A stretch of DNA of 64,000 bases, from contig NC_134354.1 in assembly GCF_048569485.1 (NCBI RefSeq), positions 689,600,084-689,664,083 of the forward strand, given 5' to 3'. Source of the DNA: Anomaloglossus baeobatrachus. Taxonomy: Eukaryota > Chordata > Amphibia > Anura > Aromobatidae. Within the stretch, counting starts at the first letter, position 1; each line of letters starts with the position of its first letter. A model generated the notes under the pieces. The model ran no database searches. It saw only the letters and a program-made list of their open reading frames with translations, and had not been told where the DNA came from. This document shows positions 32,033-42,720 of this stretch, piece by piece. Both the position numbers and the translations under genes were made by a program.

Positions 32033-32351
32033 TCAGAAGCCATTGCCGCTGATATTGATAGACTGCAGGTCTGCCACTTGCATGACGTTGATGCCGCTGC
32101 TGGCGAGTCGGGCAATGCCTTCAGGAGATATTGCTTCCATGGCTACCATATTGGTGGGTGATGAGGGCCTGTGGGGTGGGAGTGGAGGCAGCACTTCCAT
32201 CAGAGCCTGCCCCCGTTTCCCATTGTTACTGTTGTCATGGTTATTGGTCCGGACTGCCCCTTCTTATTTTGATGTGTCTTTATATGCTTGGACAAGTGAT
32301 CGCTTCTCATAAATCGCTTTGGACACTCTGGACACACGAACTTCTTCTCAC
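32033..32351 (-). CDS. SP1: SP1 last coding exon (third zinc finger and C-terminus)
   Basis: SP1 is a GC-box-binding activator in the nucleus. This exon starts after a CAG acceptor at 32352 and encodes the end of finger 2's linker (GEKKFVC), finger 3 ([21 protein letters not shown], two Cys and two His present) and the C-terminal D domain, ending in the SP1-diagnostic tail [16 protein letters not shown] and TGA at 32033-32035. The frame is disturbed twice: there is one extra base in the C-run at 32210-32214 and one in the G-run at 32156-32158, relative to a reading that gives NGAGSDGS and [13 protein letters not shown] as in mammalian SP1. Exon length is 319 nt where 317 keeps frame. Amino-acid conservation on both sides of each indel suggests base-call errors or very recent mutation rather than an old pseudogene. 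Confidence 0.95.
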
Positions 32352-33961
32352 CTGTTATAGAGTAGATGGAGGAGCAAGATATATTACACGGTCAAAGAAA
32401 AGGTTCCAAATTCCTAGCTTATATTACAGCCTGCAGATCGCACTGAGCCTGAGCCAACGCAACGTTAGTTTATAACACTTATTTGTCGGGCATCTGCCGG
32501 ATGTGATCAGCTGCAGAGTGGAGTTAAGAGCACAGTCCAACTGCATATGGTGGCTGCAGCTGCACAGCTAATACGGGGTGATGTGCAGTACCTGACCATG
32601 GCCACTATACTGCGGAGCATCTAAACAACTCGAGCGCATCTGGCCGCCACCACAGCTGATCTGGAGGGGTAGCGGGCACCACACCCCCCTCCAGATATGG
32701 ATGAGGCCATTAATGTAAACACCCTGGACAACCCCTTTAAATTAGATTTACTTGTTACATTTAAAATAAAAAATGCATTGCATCATAAAACTATCTGTAT
32801 TAATGCAACGGGTAAGCCTGAGTCTACACTGCAAGACAGTCTCACAATAGCCCGATATCATGGCTACCGACAGTCTCAAAGCTTTCCAATTATTGACTAG
32901 TTGTCAAAAATAGGGTGGAGCTCAAGTCTATTTGTTTTAACTTTATTTAAATAATTTTTACAAACAGACATGGGGTCCCCTCTATTTTGATAACCAGCCA
33001 AAATATAAGCTGACAGCTGAGGGTTGGCGCCTGCAGCTGTTGCGTTATCAGCGCTGTTATCAAAACTAGAGGGGACCCCAAGTCAGTTTTTATTTATTCC
33101 TTATCCACATTTGTTTGCAGGGCAATTGCATCACTTTGCGTTTTTTTTTTTCAGCCCATAGCCGTAAATGCGATACTTTTACAGCTCAGAAGTTCAGGTT
33201 CCATTAACCTATATATGATTCGGTGTCAAGTCAGAGTCTCGAACTGAACTTATACCTAAAGTTCGGCCGATCCTGAACTTCCACGGATCTGCTCATCCCT
33301 AGTCATGTGTAAACAGGACTCTTGCTACCAAGAACAATGGCAGCCTGTGTGTACTTTCAGAATCCCTTTGTTGTACTGTGACAATAAGCGAGAGCTCAAG
33401 ATGTGCCAAAAATGATGCACGGACGAGCTCACTGATTCAGTCTGCATCATTATAGTCAATGGCCCTGTGAGTTCATGCACCCGAAGCCTGTTATGCAAGG
33501 GTGCTCGAATGCAAGTCCAGATCGCACCAATGTACGTAGGGGCAAATACTATGTGAATCCAGCCTTAATTAAGGCAATGATTTATATAAGTAATACAGCA
33601 ACCCTGAAATCATGGAAGATTTTATACCGGTTTACACATGACTTAGTAATATCAAGGTTAAGAAAATTCACTATCTATATGTCCTTAAATTTTTCTAACG
33701 CATGATTTCAAGATTTGTTACCTACAAACCTAATAATCATTTGAACAAGGAATAAGGACCCTGAACGCTATTTTTTTCCCTCCTCTAGGGTATTGTAAAC
33801 TGTCTTCTCACATATGGAAGCTTTACATCTTTAGTAAGCTCCACTAGACATTGCAACCATTTTTTTTTGTCTTTTTTGTGCAATAATTATTATCTATAAT
33901 CAGAATATGGCAGTAATGACTGCACAGGAAAACAATCCTGCATTACTACTACACAACTCAC
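32352..33961 (-). other. SP1: SP1 intron 5 (1.6 kb)
   Basis: Bounded by a GTGAGT donor at 33961 and a TATAACAG acceptor at 32352. It holds repeat fragments only: a TTAAAGGGG-ended fragment (about 32590-32745, reading leftward), a palindromic MITE (32960-33095: ATGGGGTCCCCTCTATTTTG mirrored by AAAACTAGAGGGGACCCC), and a low-copy-looking repeat near 33190-33300. No gene is seen. Confidence 0.85.
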
Positions 33962-34161
33962 CAGTGTGGGTACGCTTGTGCCTCTGCAATTCGTCACTTC
34001 GTGTGAAACGCTTTCCGCAGAACACCCAAGTGCAAACGAAAGGTCTTTCTCCTGTATGCCAACGCAGGTGGGCCCTCAGGTGGGATGTCTTTCCATAAAC
34101 TTTGCCACAGCCGGGGATATGACATATGTGCTGCTTTTTCTTCCCTGGATCACCTGAACTC
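33962..34161 (-). CDS. SP1: SP1 exon encoding zinc fingers 1 and 2
   Basis: 200 nt, bounded by TTGTCTTCTCAG at 34162 and donor GTGAGT from 33961. It encodes [10 protein letters not shown], then finger 1 ([20 protein letters not shown]...H) and finger 2 ([19 protein letters not shown]...H), both with complete C2H2 ligands and with the KHA/RER-type contact helices of SP/KLF factors ([16 protein letters not shown]). The phases, 2 in and 1 out, match vertebrate SP1. The frame is intact. Together with finger 3 in the next exon it binds GGGGCGGGG-type GC boxes. Confidence 0.97.
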
Positions 34162-34511
34162 CTGAGAAGACAATATAAAAATTAAAACTACTACTATTTC
34201 ATGACACTCCGCGAGAACCCAATTTATTATAAAAAGTCAGGAGGCCGTATAGACTGAAATCTAACCAAAATTGACGGGCTGGCTGATTTGTCTAATGTGT
34301 ATGGGAGCCTTTAGATAAAATCCTATTGTAAAACTGGAGACAATCAGCTTTGATCCTCCACTGACAACAGCGATGTCCCTGTACACGGCACCGATATCAC
34401 AAACCACTAAACAAGTCCATAAGTTGTGTTCTGAGAAAAAACAATGAAAGGGAAAGCTGTACATTCAGCAGACAAACCTATGGGATTCAGTGGGTGACTA
34501 TTACTGGTTAA

Positions 34512-35249
34512 AGGGAACCTGTCAGGTCAAAAAAGCGTTCTGACCTACAAGCAGGAGCCTGTGTGAGCTATTAACCCCTTCCTACCAATCCCTGTGTTAT
34601 ATTGTGTAATATGAAAGAAATAAAATAACGTTTTATTACTTTCATATTCCCAATGTAAATGATAGGGTCTCTAGCCCCATGGGGTGTCCAATTCGCCCTG
34701 TGGGCGTCTACATGCTTTCCATGGTATCACTCCCTTGTAAATCCATGGCATCACGCCCACATCAGCGACGTTCCCGTCGCTACTTTAGAATCTCGCGTGC
34801 GCTTACCATTCTCACCGCCTCCTCATCCTAGCGCTTGCTTCTCTGCTTCTGACGCGCACTGCGCATGACCGGAACGCAGGAGTCTTCTGAGCATGCTCAG
34901 TGCACGTCAGAAGCCGACAACAAGCACCAGGATGAGGTGAGCGAGAATGATAAGAGCGCGCATGCGCGAGATTCTAAAGGAGTGACGGTCACGCCGTTGA
35001 TGTAGATCCATGGCATCACGCCAACAGGGGCGTGATACCATGGAAAGCATGTAGACGCCCACAGGGCAACGAGACGCCCATGGGTTCTAGAGACACTATC
35101 ATTTACATAGGGAGCATGAAAGTAATTAAACATCATTTTATTACTTTCATATTACACAATATAACACAGGGATTGGTAGGAAGGGGTTAATAGCTCACAC
35201 AGGCTGCTGCTTGTAGGTCAGAACGCTTTTTTGACCGGACAGGTTCCCT
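34512..35249. mobile_element. T2/Kolobok-type foldback MITE in SP1 intron 4
   Basis: 738 bp flanked by TTAA on both sides (34508-34511 and 35250-35253). The ends AGGGAACCTGTC and GACAGGTTCCCT (with one change) give TTAAAGGRR termini, the hallmark of T2-family MITEs described in Xenopus and assigned to Kolobok. Arms of several hundred bases are mutually complementary, so the whole element folds back on itself; there is no coding capacity. It takes up more than half of the 1.26-kb intron (34162-35423). Confidence 0.85.
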
Positions 35250-35423
35250 TTAATTTCTCCATCAGTATGTGAACACATCCATGTCAAGATAACAGCATGT
35301 TCGGGATTATACAACTCCACTGAAGTTTACATGGTTGGATTATACAACTCCACTGAAGTTTACATGGTGTTCGACAGCACTAAACATTTCCTAGTCACAT
35401 CACATTGTTCCTGGTAACCTTAC

Positions 35424-35591
35424 CTTCCCTCGCTGTCTTTACAGTAAGGACAAGTACAAGCCTCTCTGCGCATTCTCCGTCCAGGTAGGGGTTGGGGGTC
35501 TGGACTGGTTTCACCCTCCTCCATGGCAGAATGATCATCGTGTAACCGTCAGCACCAGCAGCATGAATGCTTAAGTGACTGGTTCCGTCTC
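35424..35591 (-). CDS. SP1: SP1 exon encoding the Btd box region
   Basis: 168 nt between acceptor CCAAAATAG (ending 35592) and donor GTAAGG (from 35423). It encodes a Gly/His-rich start (GDGTSHLSIHAAGADGY), an acidic stretch (DDHSAMEEGETSPDPQP) and the buttonhead box REACTCPYC just before the zinc fingers, which is diagnostic of SP factors. The first half and second half are in different frames: one base is missing around 35540-35547. 169 nt would restore the phase expected from both neighbouring exons, and the codon count otherwise matches mammalian SP1 closely. No alternative acceptor can explain this, because the second frame has a stop upstream with no AG in between. Confidence 0.93.
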
Positions 35592-36439
35592 CTATTTTGG
35601 AAGGGGAAAAAAAAAAAAAAATTGTGTCTTTGAACTTTCTCAGGCACAAGCCAATAAGCAATAGATTACAAAGATGGCTCCAGTTTATGACCCTGCTAGA
35701 TAAGGAACCAATGCAAGAAGAAAGCCTATCAATATTGTCAATGTAATGGATGGAGGGCAGACAGCAGCGGTGAAGAGTAGAGTAATCTATAAGATTAGAT
35801 GGAGAGAAAACAAGTTTTCTTTGTCGCTCCATTGGGAGACCCAGACAATTGGGTGTATAGCTATTGCCTCTGGAGGCCACACAAAGTATTACACTTAAAA
35901 GTGTAAGGGCCCCTCCCCTTCTGGCTATACACCCCCAGTGGGATCACTGGCTCACCAGTTTTGTGCTTTGTGCGAAGGAGGCAACACATCCACGCATAGC
36001 TCCACTTTTTAGTCAGCAGCAGCTGCTGACTATGTCGGATGGAAGAAAAGAGGACACATATAGTGTCCCCAGCATGCTCCCTTCTCACCCCACTGTATGT
36101 CGGAGGTGTTTGTAAGGTTGAGGTACCCCATTGCGGGTACGGCGGCAGGAGCCCACATGCTGATTCCTTCCCCATCCCTTTTTACAGGGCTCTGGGTGAA
36201 GTGGGATTTACCGGTCTCCAGGCACTGAGACCGTGCTCCATCTACAGCCCCTGGAGAAGATGCTGGATGGAGCGGAGTACATCAGGGACATGGCCCTGCT
36301 TCCTCAAGGTACTCTGTGTCCCCGTGCATTTGGCGCTCACACCGCAGCATGCTGGGTGTTGTAGTGCGGCCGGGGGACATCAGCGCTGCGGCGCCCTGTG
36401 CCATGGCCTCATTCAGCTTTGCTGAAGCAGGCTCACTTA

Positions 36440-36960
36440 TGGGAATTGGTCGCGCCGGCCGCTGGGACTGCGGCGCGGCTGGCACTTGTAGTGCGCCGGG
36501 GACTTCAGCGCGGCCTGCGCTTTTACGGCGGCCGCGCTGATAATAGAGTCCCCGGCTTTTGCGGCCTGCTTCCGTTCGTTCCCGCCCCCAGACCTGCCAG
36601 TCAGGAGAGGGGCGGGACGCTGGCCACTTCCAGGAATCGGTCGCGCCGGCCGCTGGCAGCGGCGCGGCTGGGCACTTGTGGTGCGCCGGGGACTTCAGCG
36701 CGGCCCGCGCTTTTACGGCGGCCGCGCTGATATCTAGAGTCCCCGGCTTTTGCGGCCTGCTTCCGTTCGTTCCCGCCCCCAGACCTGCCAGTCAGGAGAG
36801 GGGCGGGACGCTGGCCACTTCTATGAATCGGTCGCGCCGGCCGCTGGAACTGCGGCGCGGCTGGCACTTGTGGTGCGCCGGGGACTTCAAGCGCGGCCCC
36901 GCGCTTTTACGGCGGCCGCGCTGTTAACTCGAGTCCCCGGCTTCTGGGCCTAGTCTCCCT
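36440..36960 (+). repeat. Tandem leader monomers of about 190 bp in DIRS-C
   Basis: Nearly three copies of a very GC-rich unit containing CGGCGCGGCTGG...CACTTG, GTGCGCCGGGGACTTC, TTTTACGGCGGCCGCGCTG and CCAGACCTGCCAGTCAGG. Unit starts fall near 36473, 36662 and 36853. The units lie between the 5' terminal repeat and gag, the position of a promoter or leader. Confidence 0.85.
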
Positions 36961-39900
36961 TCGTTACCGCCCACAGCCCTGACAGTCAGGGTAGGGGCGT
37001 GACGCTGCATAGAGCAGAGCTGAGAGCTGGAGTATGTTTTGCATACTCCACCCCTCTCACTGTGTGCACTGTGAATCCGGATTCCCGCACTTTCTCAGGC
37101 ACGCCCACGGCTTCCTTCTCTACAAGGACACCGGCAGCCATTAGTGTCAGTTTCTGTACGATACAGAGACAAGTGTGGAAGACCCTGGCATTCTGATAGT
37201 CACACAATCGCTGCAACAGGCGTTAAGCAGCACCTGTGGTGCTAACCCCACTAGTGCAGAAGTGCACTTATAGATATGCTTGTACTATATACATTGCACT
37301 GTTTGGTCGCACGTTGTATATACCCTCCTGGATTATGCGGAGGAGTTATCAGCATATTCTCTGTGTAAAACAAAGGTGCAGAACCACATGTTTTTCTATA
37401 CAGCTGGTACAGCATGTACGGCTATACGGCCGGCAGGTACATAGACTCCCATTGTATGCACTAATGGCCAGGGGATGAGGACGGTGTCTGCAGTATTTAC
37501 TGACAGTTTTTCTGAGACTATGGCTATGGTACTAGAAGCCTAGCAGTCCGGACATGTCTCTCACGATATGGGCACTGTTGAATCATTGATCCATGGCCCC
37601 CCTCAGTGTGAATAACTAACAGCTCCGGGAATGTCACACGCATCCCAGAGTCACGGCTTCTGCACGGACGTCAGTCCCAGACAGCCTAAGTGGGCTCGCT
37701 ATGAGCGGCCTCGGTTTCATCAGGGTCCTAACAGAAGGACTCGCTGTGTAATGAGGCGGAAGTAGCGGCTCAGGATTCTGATCCTGAGTCCGCTCTCAAT
37801 CTGGATACACCTGATTGTGACGCCATAGTAAATAATCTTATAGCGTCCATCTATAGAATGTGGGTTATTCTCACAGCTCCTCCAGTGGAGGAGTCAGCTT
37901 CACGTATTTTTCTGGACCACTCTGCCTTCAGAGAGGCAGTCCAGGAACACCACGCTTATCCAGATATGCGCTTCTCCAAACGGCTTAGGATACACGTTAT
38001 CCCTGTCCCCTGACTTGGTCAAGGACTGGACCCATGTCCCGAGCGGCATCCTCCAATCTCCAGGCTTGTAACTAGATCCATAGTTGCAGTGGGAGATGGA
38101 ACTGCAAACTCAAAGATACCACTGACAGACAGATGGATTTCTGGTCGAAAGCCATCTATGAGGCTGTCGGCGCACCGTTGGCTCCGACATTCTCTCCCTT
38201 GGGGCACTCCAAGCTATTTCAGCTTGTCTTACACAGATTGACACGGTTACACGTACATCTGTGCCGCAGGTGGCATCCTTAACCTCTCAAATGTCTGCAT
38301 TTGTTTCTTACGCGATTCAGGTTGTCCTGGACTCTGCGAACCGTGCGGCGGTAGCCTCCGCTACTCCGTGTTTTTAAGCAGAGCCTGGTCTGCTTCCAAA
38401 AAAGGTTGCCTAACCAGTTGCCTTTTTCTGCTGACCGACTGTTTGGTGAGCGTTGGATGTAACCATCAAACAGTCCAGGGGTAAGGATTCATCCTTTCCT
38501 CAGCTCGGACACAACAAACCCCAACAGAGCAAGAGGCAGTCGGGGTTTTCGGCCTTTTCGAGGCTCGGGCAGGTCCCATTTTTCCTCGTCCAATGTGGAC
38601 TCAAAAGGATCAGAGGAGCTAAGATTCTTAGCGGGCTCAGTCTCGCCCAAAAAAGCGACAGTCTGAAACCCGCTTCCAAGGCGGCTTCCTCATGACTTGC
38701 GGCCTCGGTCGGTAGCAGGCTCTCCCGCCTTGGCGATATTTAGCGGCCATAGGTCAATGACCATTGAGTGTGAGACATTCTGTCTCACGGGTACAGGATA
38801 GAGCTCACTTCTCGTCCTCCAACTCGATTCTTCAGAATTTCTCCACCTCCCGGCCGGGCCGCTGCTCTTCTGCAAACAGGGTGCACTCTACAGGCAGAAA
38901 GAGTGATGACCCCCCGTTCCTCTTCAGGAACAAGGTCACGGTTTTTACCCCAAATTCTTTGCGGTACCTATAACAACGGCCGTTCCGTCCCGTTCTGGAT
39001 CTAAAAATGCTCAGCAAGCTCGTGGACACCAGGCGGTTCCGGATGGAATCCCTCCGCCATGTCATCGCCTCAAGGTCCCAAGGATATTTCCTAGCATCAT
39101 TAGGCATCAAGGATGCTTATCCACACGTGCCGATTGATCCAGAGCACTAGCGTTTCTACGCTTCGTTATAGGAGACGAACACCCTCTGTTCGTAGCTCTA
39201 CCGTCCGGCTAGCGACAGTCCAACTGGTCTTCGCCAAGGTCAGGGCAGCAGTAGTCACAGTCCTGCACTCTCAGGGTCACTCTGTGGTCCCGTATTTAGA
39301 CGATCTACTTGTCAAGGCACTCTCTTAGGAAACATGCCAACACTGCCCGAACGTTGCGCTGGAGACTCTCTAGAGTTTTGGGTGGATCATCAACTTTTTA
39401 AAGTCAGATCCGACCCCGACCCTATCGATAACATATCTAGGCATAGAGTTTCTTACTCTCTCAGCGATAGTGAAGCTGCCGCTAGACAAACAGCATTCAC
39501 TACGGGCTGCAAGCTCTTCTTTAAGAACCAGTCGCACACATTGAGACGCCTCATGCACTTCCTACGTAAGATGGTAGCAATGGAGGCAGTTCCTTTCGCG
39601 CAGTTTTACTGCGTCCACTACAATGGGACATTCTCCGCCAATGGGACGAGGAGTCGACGTTCCTCAACAGAGTCCGTCGTTCTTTCTCAGGCGGCCAAGG
39701 AATCTCTTCGGTGGTGGCTTCTTCTCACCTCTTGGTCAAAAGAAGGTCCTTCCTATCCCCGTCCTGGGCGATAGTTACGACAGAGGCGAGTCTATCAGGG
39801 TGGGGAGCAGTTTTTCTCCACTACAGCGCTCAGGGTACGTGGACTCAGCAAGAGTCCACTCTTCAGATCAATGTTCTTGAACACAGAGCAGTGTATCTTG

Positions 39901-41716
39901 CCCTACAATCCTTCCAACAGCGGCTGGAAAGCAAGCATATCCGACTTCAGTCGGGACAGCTCCACAGCGGTGGCATACATCAACCACCAAGGAAGAACGC
40001 GCAACCGGCAAGCCTTCCAGGAAGTCCGGCAGGTTCTGATGTGGGTGGAAGACACGGCATCCACCATATCCACAATTCACATCCCAAGTGTGGAAACTAG
40101 GAAGCTGACTTCCTAAGTCGCTGAGGTGTGGCCGAAAGAGTATGGTCTCCTCACCCGGACGGGTTTCAGGAGATCTGGCGCCGCTGACAGAGGCCGGACG
40201 TCGATCTAATGGCGTCACGGCACAACAACAATGTGCCAGCTTCATGGCACGGTTTCACAATCATCGAGCTCTGGCGGCAAACGCCTTAGTTCAGCATTGG
40301 TCGCAGTTCCAGCTACCTTAGGTGCCACCTCTGGCATTGTTGCCCAGAGTACTGCGCTAGATCAAGACCGACTGCGGCCGCGCCATCCTCGTCGCTACAA
40401 ATTGGGCCGAGGATGTTGTGGTACTCGGTTCTGTGGTGCCTCACGGTAGGCTAACCGGGGGCACTACCAGACCAATCAGACTGGCTGTCTCAAGGGCCAT
40501 TCTTCCATTTGAATTCTACGGCCCTCAACCGGATGGTGTGGCATTGAGTCCTGGAACCTACTGTCGTCAGGATTACCTCAGGACGTGGTTGCCACCATGA
40601 GACAGGCTAGCATACCAACGTCCGCCAAGATTGACCACAGGACGTGGAAGATGTTCTTATCTCGGTGCTCGGCGCAGGGTGTTTCTCCCTGGCCGGTTGC
40701 ATCGTCTATGTTTCCTTCCTTCCTGCAATCTAGGTAGGAAAATGGGTTGTCGCTCAGTTCCCTTTAGGGACAAGTCTCAGCGCTATCTGTATTTTTTCAG
40801 AAACGACGACTTCCTCAGGTACGCACGTTCCTACGGGGAGTTTGTCTTCTCAGCACTCCGTACAAGCGGCCGTTAGAGCCCTGAGATCTGAACAAGGTTC
40901 TAATTGCTCTCCAGATGCCGCCTTTCGAGCCTTTGAAGGATGTCTCCCTTCCCGTTTTTCACGGGAAGTGGCCTTCTAGTAACGGTCTCGTCTCTTAGGA
41001 GAGTTTCCGAGCTAGCAACGCTCTCATACAAACTCCCTTCCTGGTCCTTCACCAGGACAGGGTAGTTCTGCGTCCGGTTCCGGAATTTCTCCCTAAGGTG
41101 GTATCCCATTTTCATATCAATCAGGATATCACCTCACCTTCTTTGTGTCCTCGTCCAGTCCATCAATTTCAGAAAGATTTGCATCTGTTGGTTCTGGTGA
41201 GACCACTCAGGTTCTACTTCCCGCATGGCGCTCCTGCGCCACCCGGATGCACTCTTTGTCCTTGTCGCTGGTCGGCGTAAACAGTCGCAAGCTTCCAGAT
41301 CCACCCTTGCTCGGGGGCTCGAGGAACCAATTCTTGAAACCTACAGTTCTACTGGGCTTCTGGTTCTCTCAAGGCCGAAGGCCCATTCTACCAGAGCCGT
41401 GGGTGCATCCTGGGCATTACGGCACCAGGCTACGGCTCAGCAGGTGTGTCAGGCACCCACCTGGTCGAGTCTACTTACTTTTACCAAGCATTATCAGATG
41501 CATACCTACGCTTCGGCAGACGCCAGCCTAGGTAGATAAGTCATTCAGGCGGCGGTTGGCCACCTGTAGGAGAGGGCCGTTTGACGGCCCTATCATGAGG
41601 TATTCTTTTACCCACCCAGGGATTGCTTTTGGACATCCCAATTGTCTGGGTCTCCCAATGGAGCGACAAAGAAGAAGGGAATTTTGTTTACTTACCGTAA
41701 ATTCCTTTTCTTCTAG

Positions 41717-42035
41717 CTCCAATTGGGAGACCCAGCACCCGCCCTGTTTTCTCGGGGTTTTTCTGTTTTTTCGGGTACACATGTTGTTCATGTGGTATGG
41801 TTCAGTTCTCCGATGTTTCCTCGGATTGAATTGGTCTTTAAACCAGTTATTGGCTTTCCTCCTTCTTGCTTTGGCACTAAAACTGGTGAGCCAGTGATCC
41901 CACTGGGGGTGTATAGCCAGAAGGGGAGGGGCCTTACACTTTTAAGTGTAATACTTTGTGTGGCCTCCAGAGGCAATAGCTATACACCCAATTGTCTGGG
42001 TCTCCCAATTGGAGCTAGAAGAAAAGGAATTTACG
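41717..42035 (+). other. DIRS-C exon-like module (acceptor and donor signals)
   Basis: TTCCTTTTCTTCTAG ends at 41716 and TTACGGTAAGTAAAC has its GT at 42036-42037, so an acceptor precedes and a donor follows 319 bases of terminal repeat. The same two signals occur on the minus strand because the flanks are reverse complements. Equivalent modules are at 3629-3963 in DIRS-A and in DIRS-B and DIRS-E. Confidence 0.6.
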
Positions 42036-42057
42036 GTAAGTAAACAAAATTCCCTTC

Positions 42058-42720
42058 TTCATACTGGGATGAAAACTCCTTGTGGCACAGCGCTCCCTTG
42101 TGGAGGAGATTTTCCCTGACCGTCACAGCAGAGCTGTAGTCAGAGCTGTGCTCCTGCAGAAACCCTCCTTATGTAAAGAAAATCAATCCACTGGGTAAAA
42201 TCATATTTTTGTGAATTTTTCTGAATCAGAAAAAAACCCAAAACCCTAATCTGCGAGCACTCCTAGGTTTATGGCTGCGCTGTTCATTGAGAAGAAAGCC
42301 CAAATACAGCTTCCTACTAAATGAAGTAGCAATGTGTCACAGACTTTCAGCACATTATTTTACATTGTGTTTTGCAGCACAATCCATTATTTAATACCGG
42401 TTTTATATTAGTAGTGGTGGTTGTGCATTGTTACCAGCATGAACAAACTGTAACCAGTACTACTGTAGTTACATACATAGGTACGAGAAGACAACGCCGT
42501 TACTTTATCAGTCATATACAAAGACTGATACCTGCACGCTCTACGCAACTAAACTAGTAAAACCAGTGCTGCTGCTACAAGAGGTCAGAAACCGAGAACA
42601 AGGAAACAAATAGTGTCTGCGTCACCGCAGCCGGGTACAAGTCACCGGAAAGGCTGGGGACACGCACAACCAGAGACCGCAAGTGCTGGAAGCTACTGTA
42701 GAATTATTAATTCTTGAAAT
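42058..42720. other. Unannotated intronic stretch between DIRS-C and DIRS-D
   Basis: No coding sequence, RNA gene or recognised repeat was seen in these 663 bases. Confidence 0.5.

Larger units (their letters stand above)
35817..42057 (+). mobile_element. DIRS-C: coding-dead DIRS, antisense to SP1
   Basis: 6.24 kb in plus orientation. The 5' terminal repeat begins at 35817 (TTCTTTGTCGCTCC). Leader monomers lie at 36440-36960, gag remnants at about 37800-38695, RT/RNase H/methyltransferase remnants at 38700-40500 and recombinase remnants at 40560-41540 (KHYQMHTY tyrosine box near 41490). The ICR is at about 41635-41716 and the 3' terminal repeat ends at 42057. Coding sequence is broken in many places. 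The two terminal repeats differ from each other at very few sites but share private variants (CTATTGCCTCTGG) absent from DIRS-B and DIRS-A, so they were copied together at a recent insertion. Confidence 0.92.

Noticed and set aside
32033-35591. SP1 as a processed pseudogene
   Set aside because: Introns with good donors and acceptors and correct phases are retained; the copy did not arise by retroposition.
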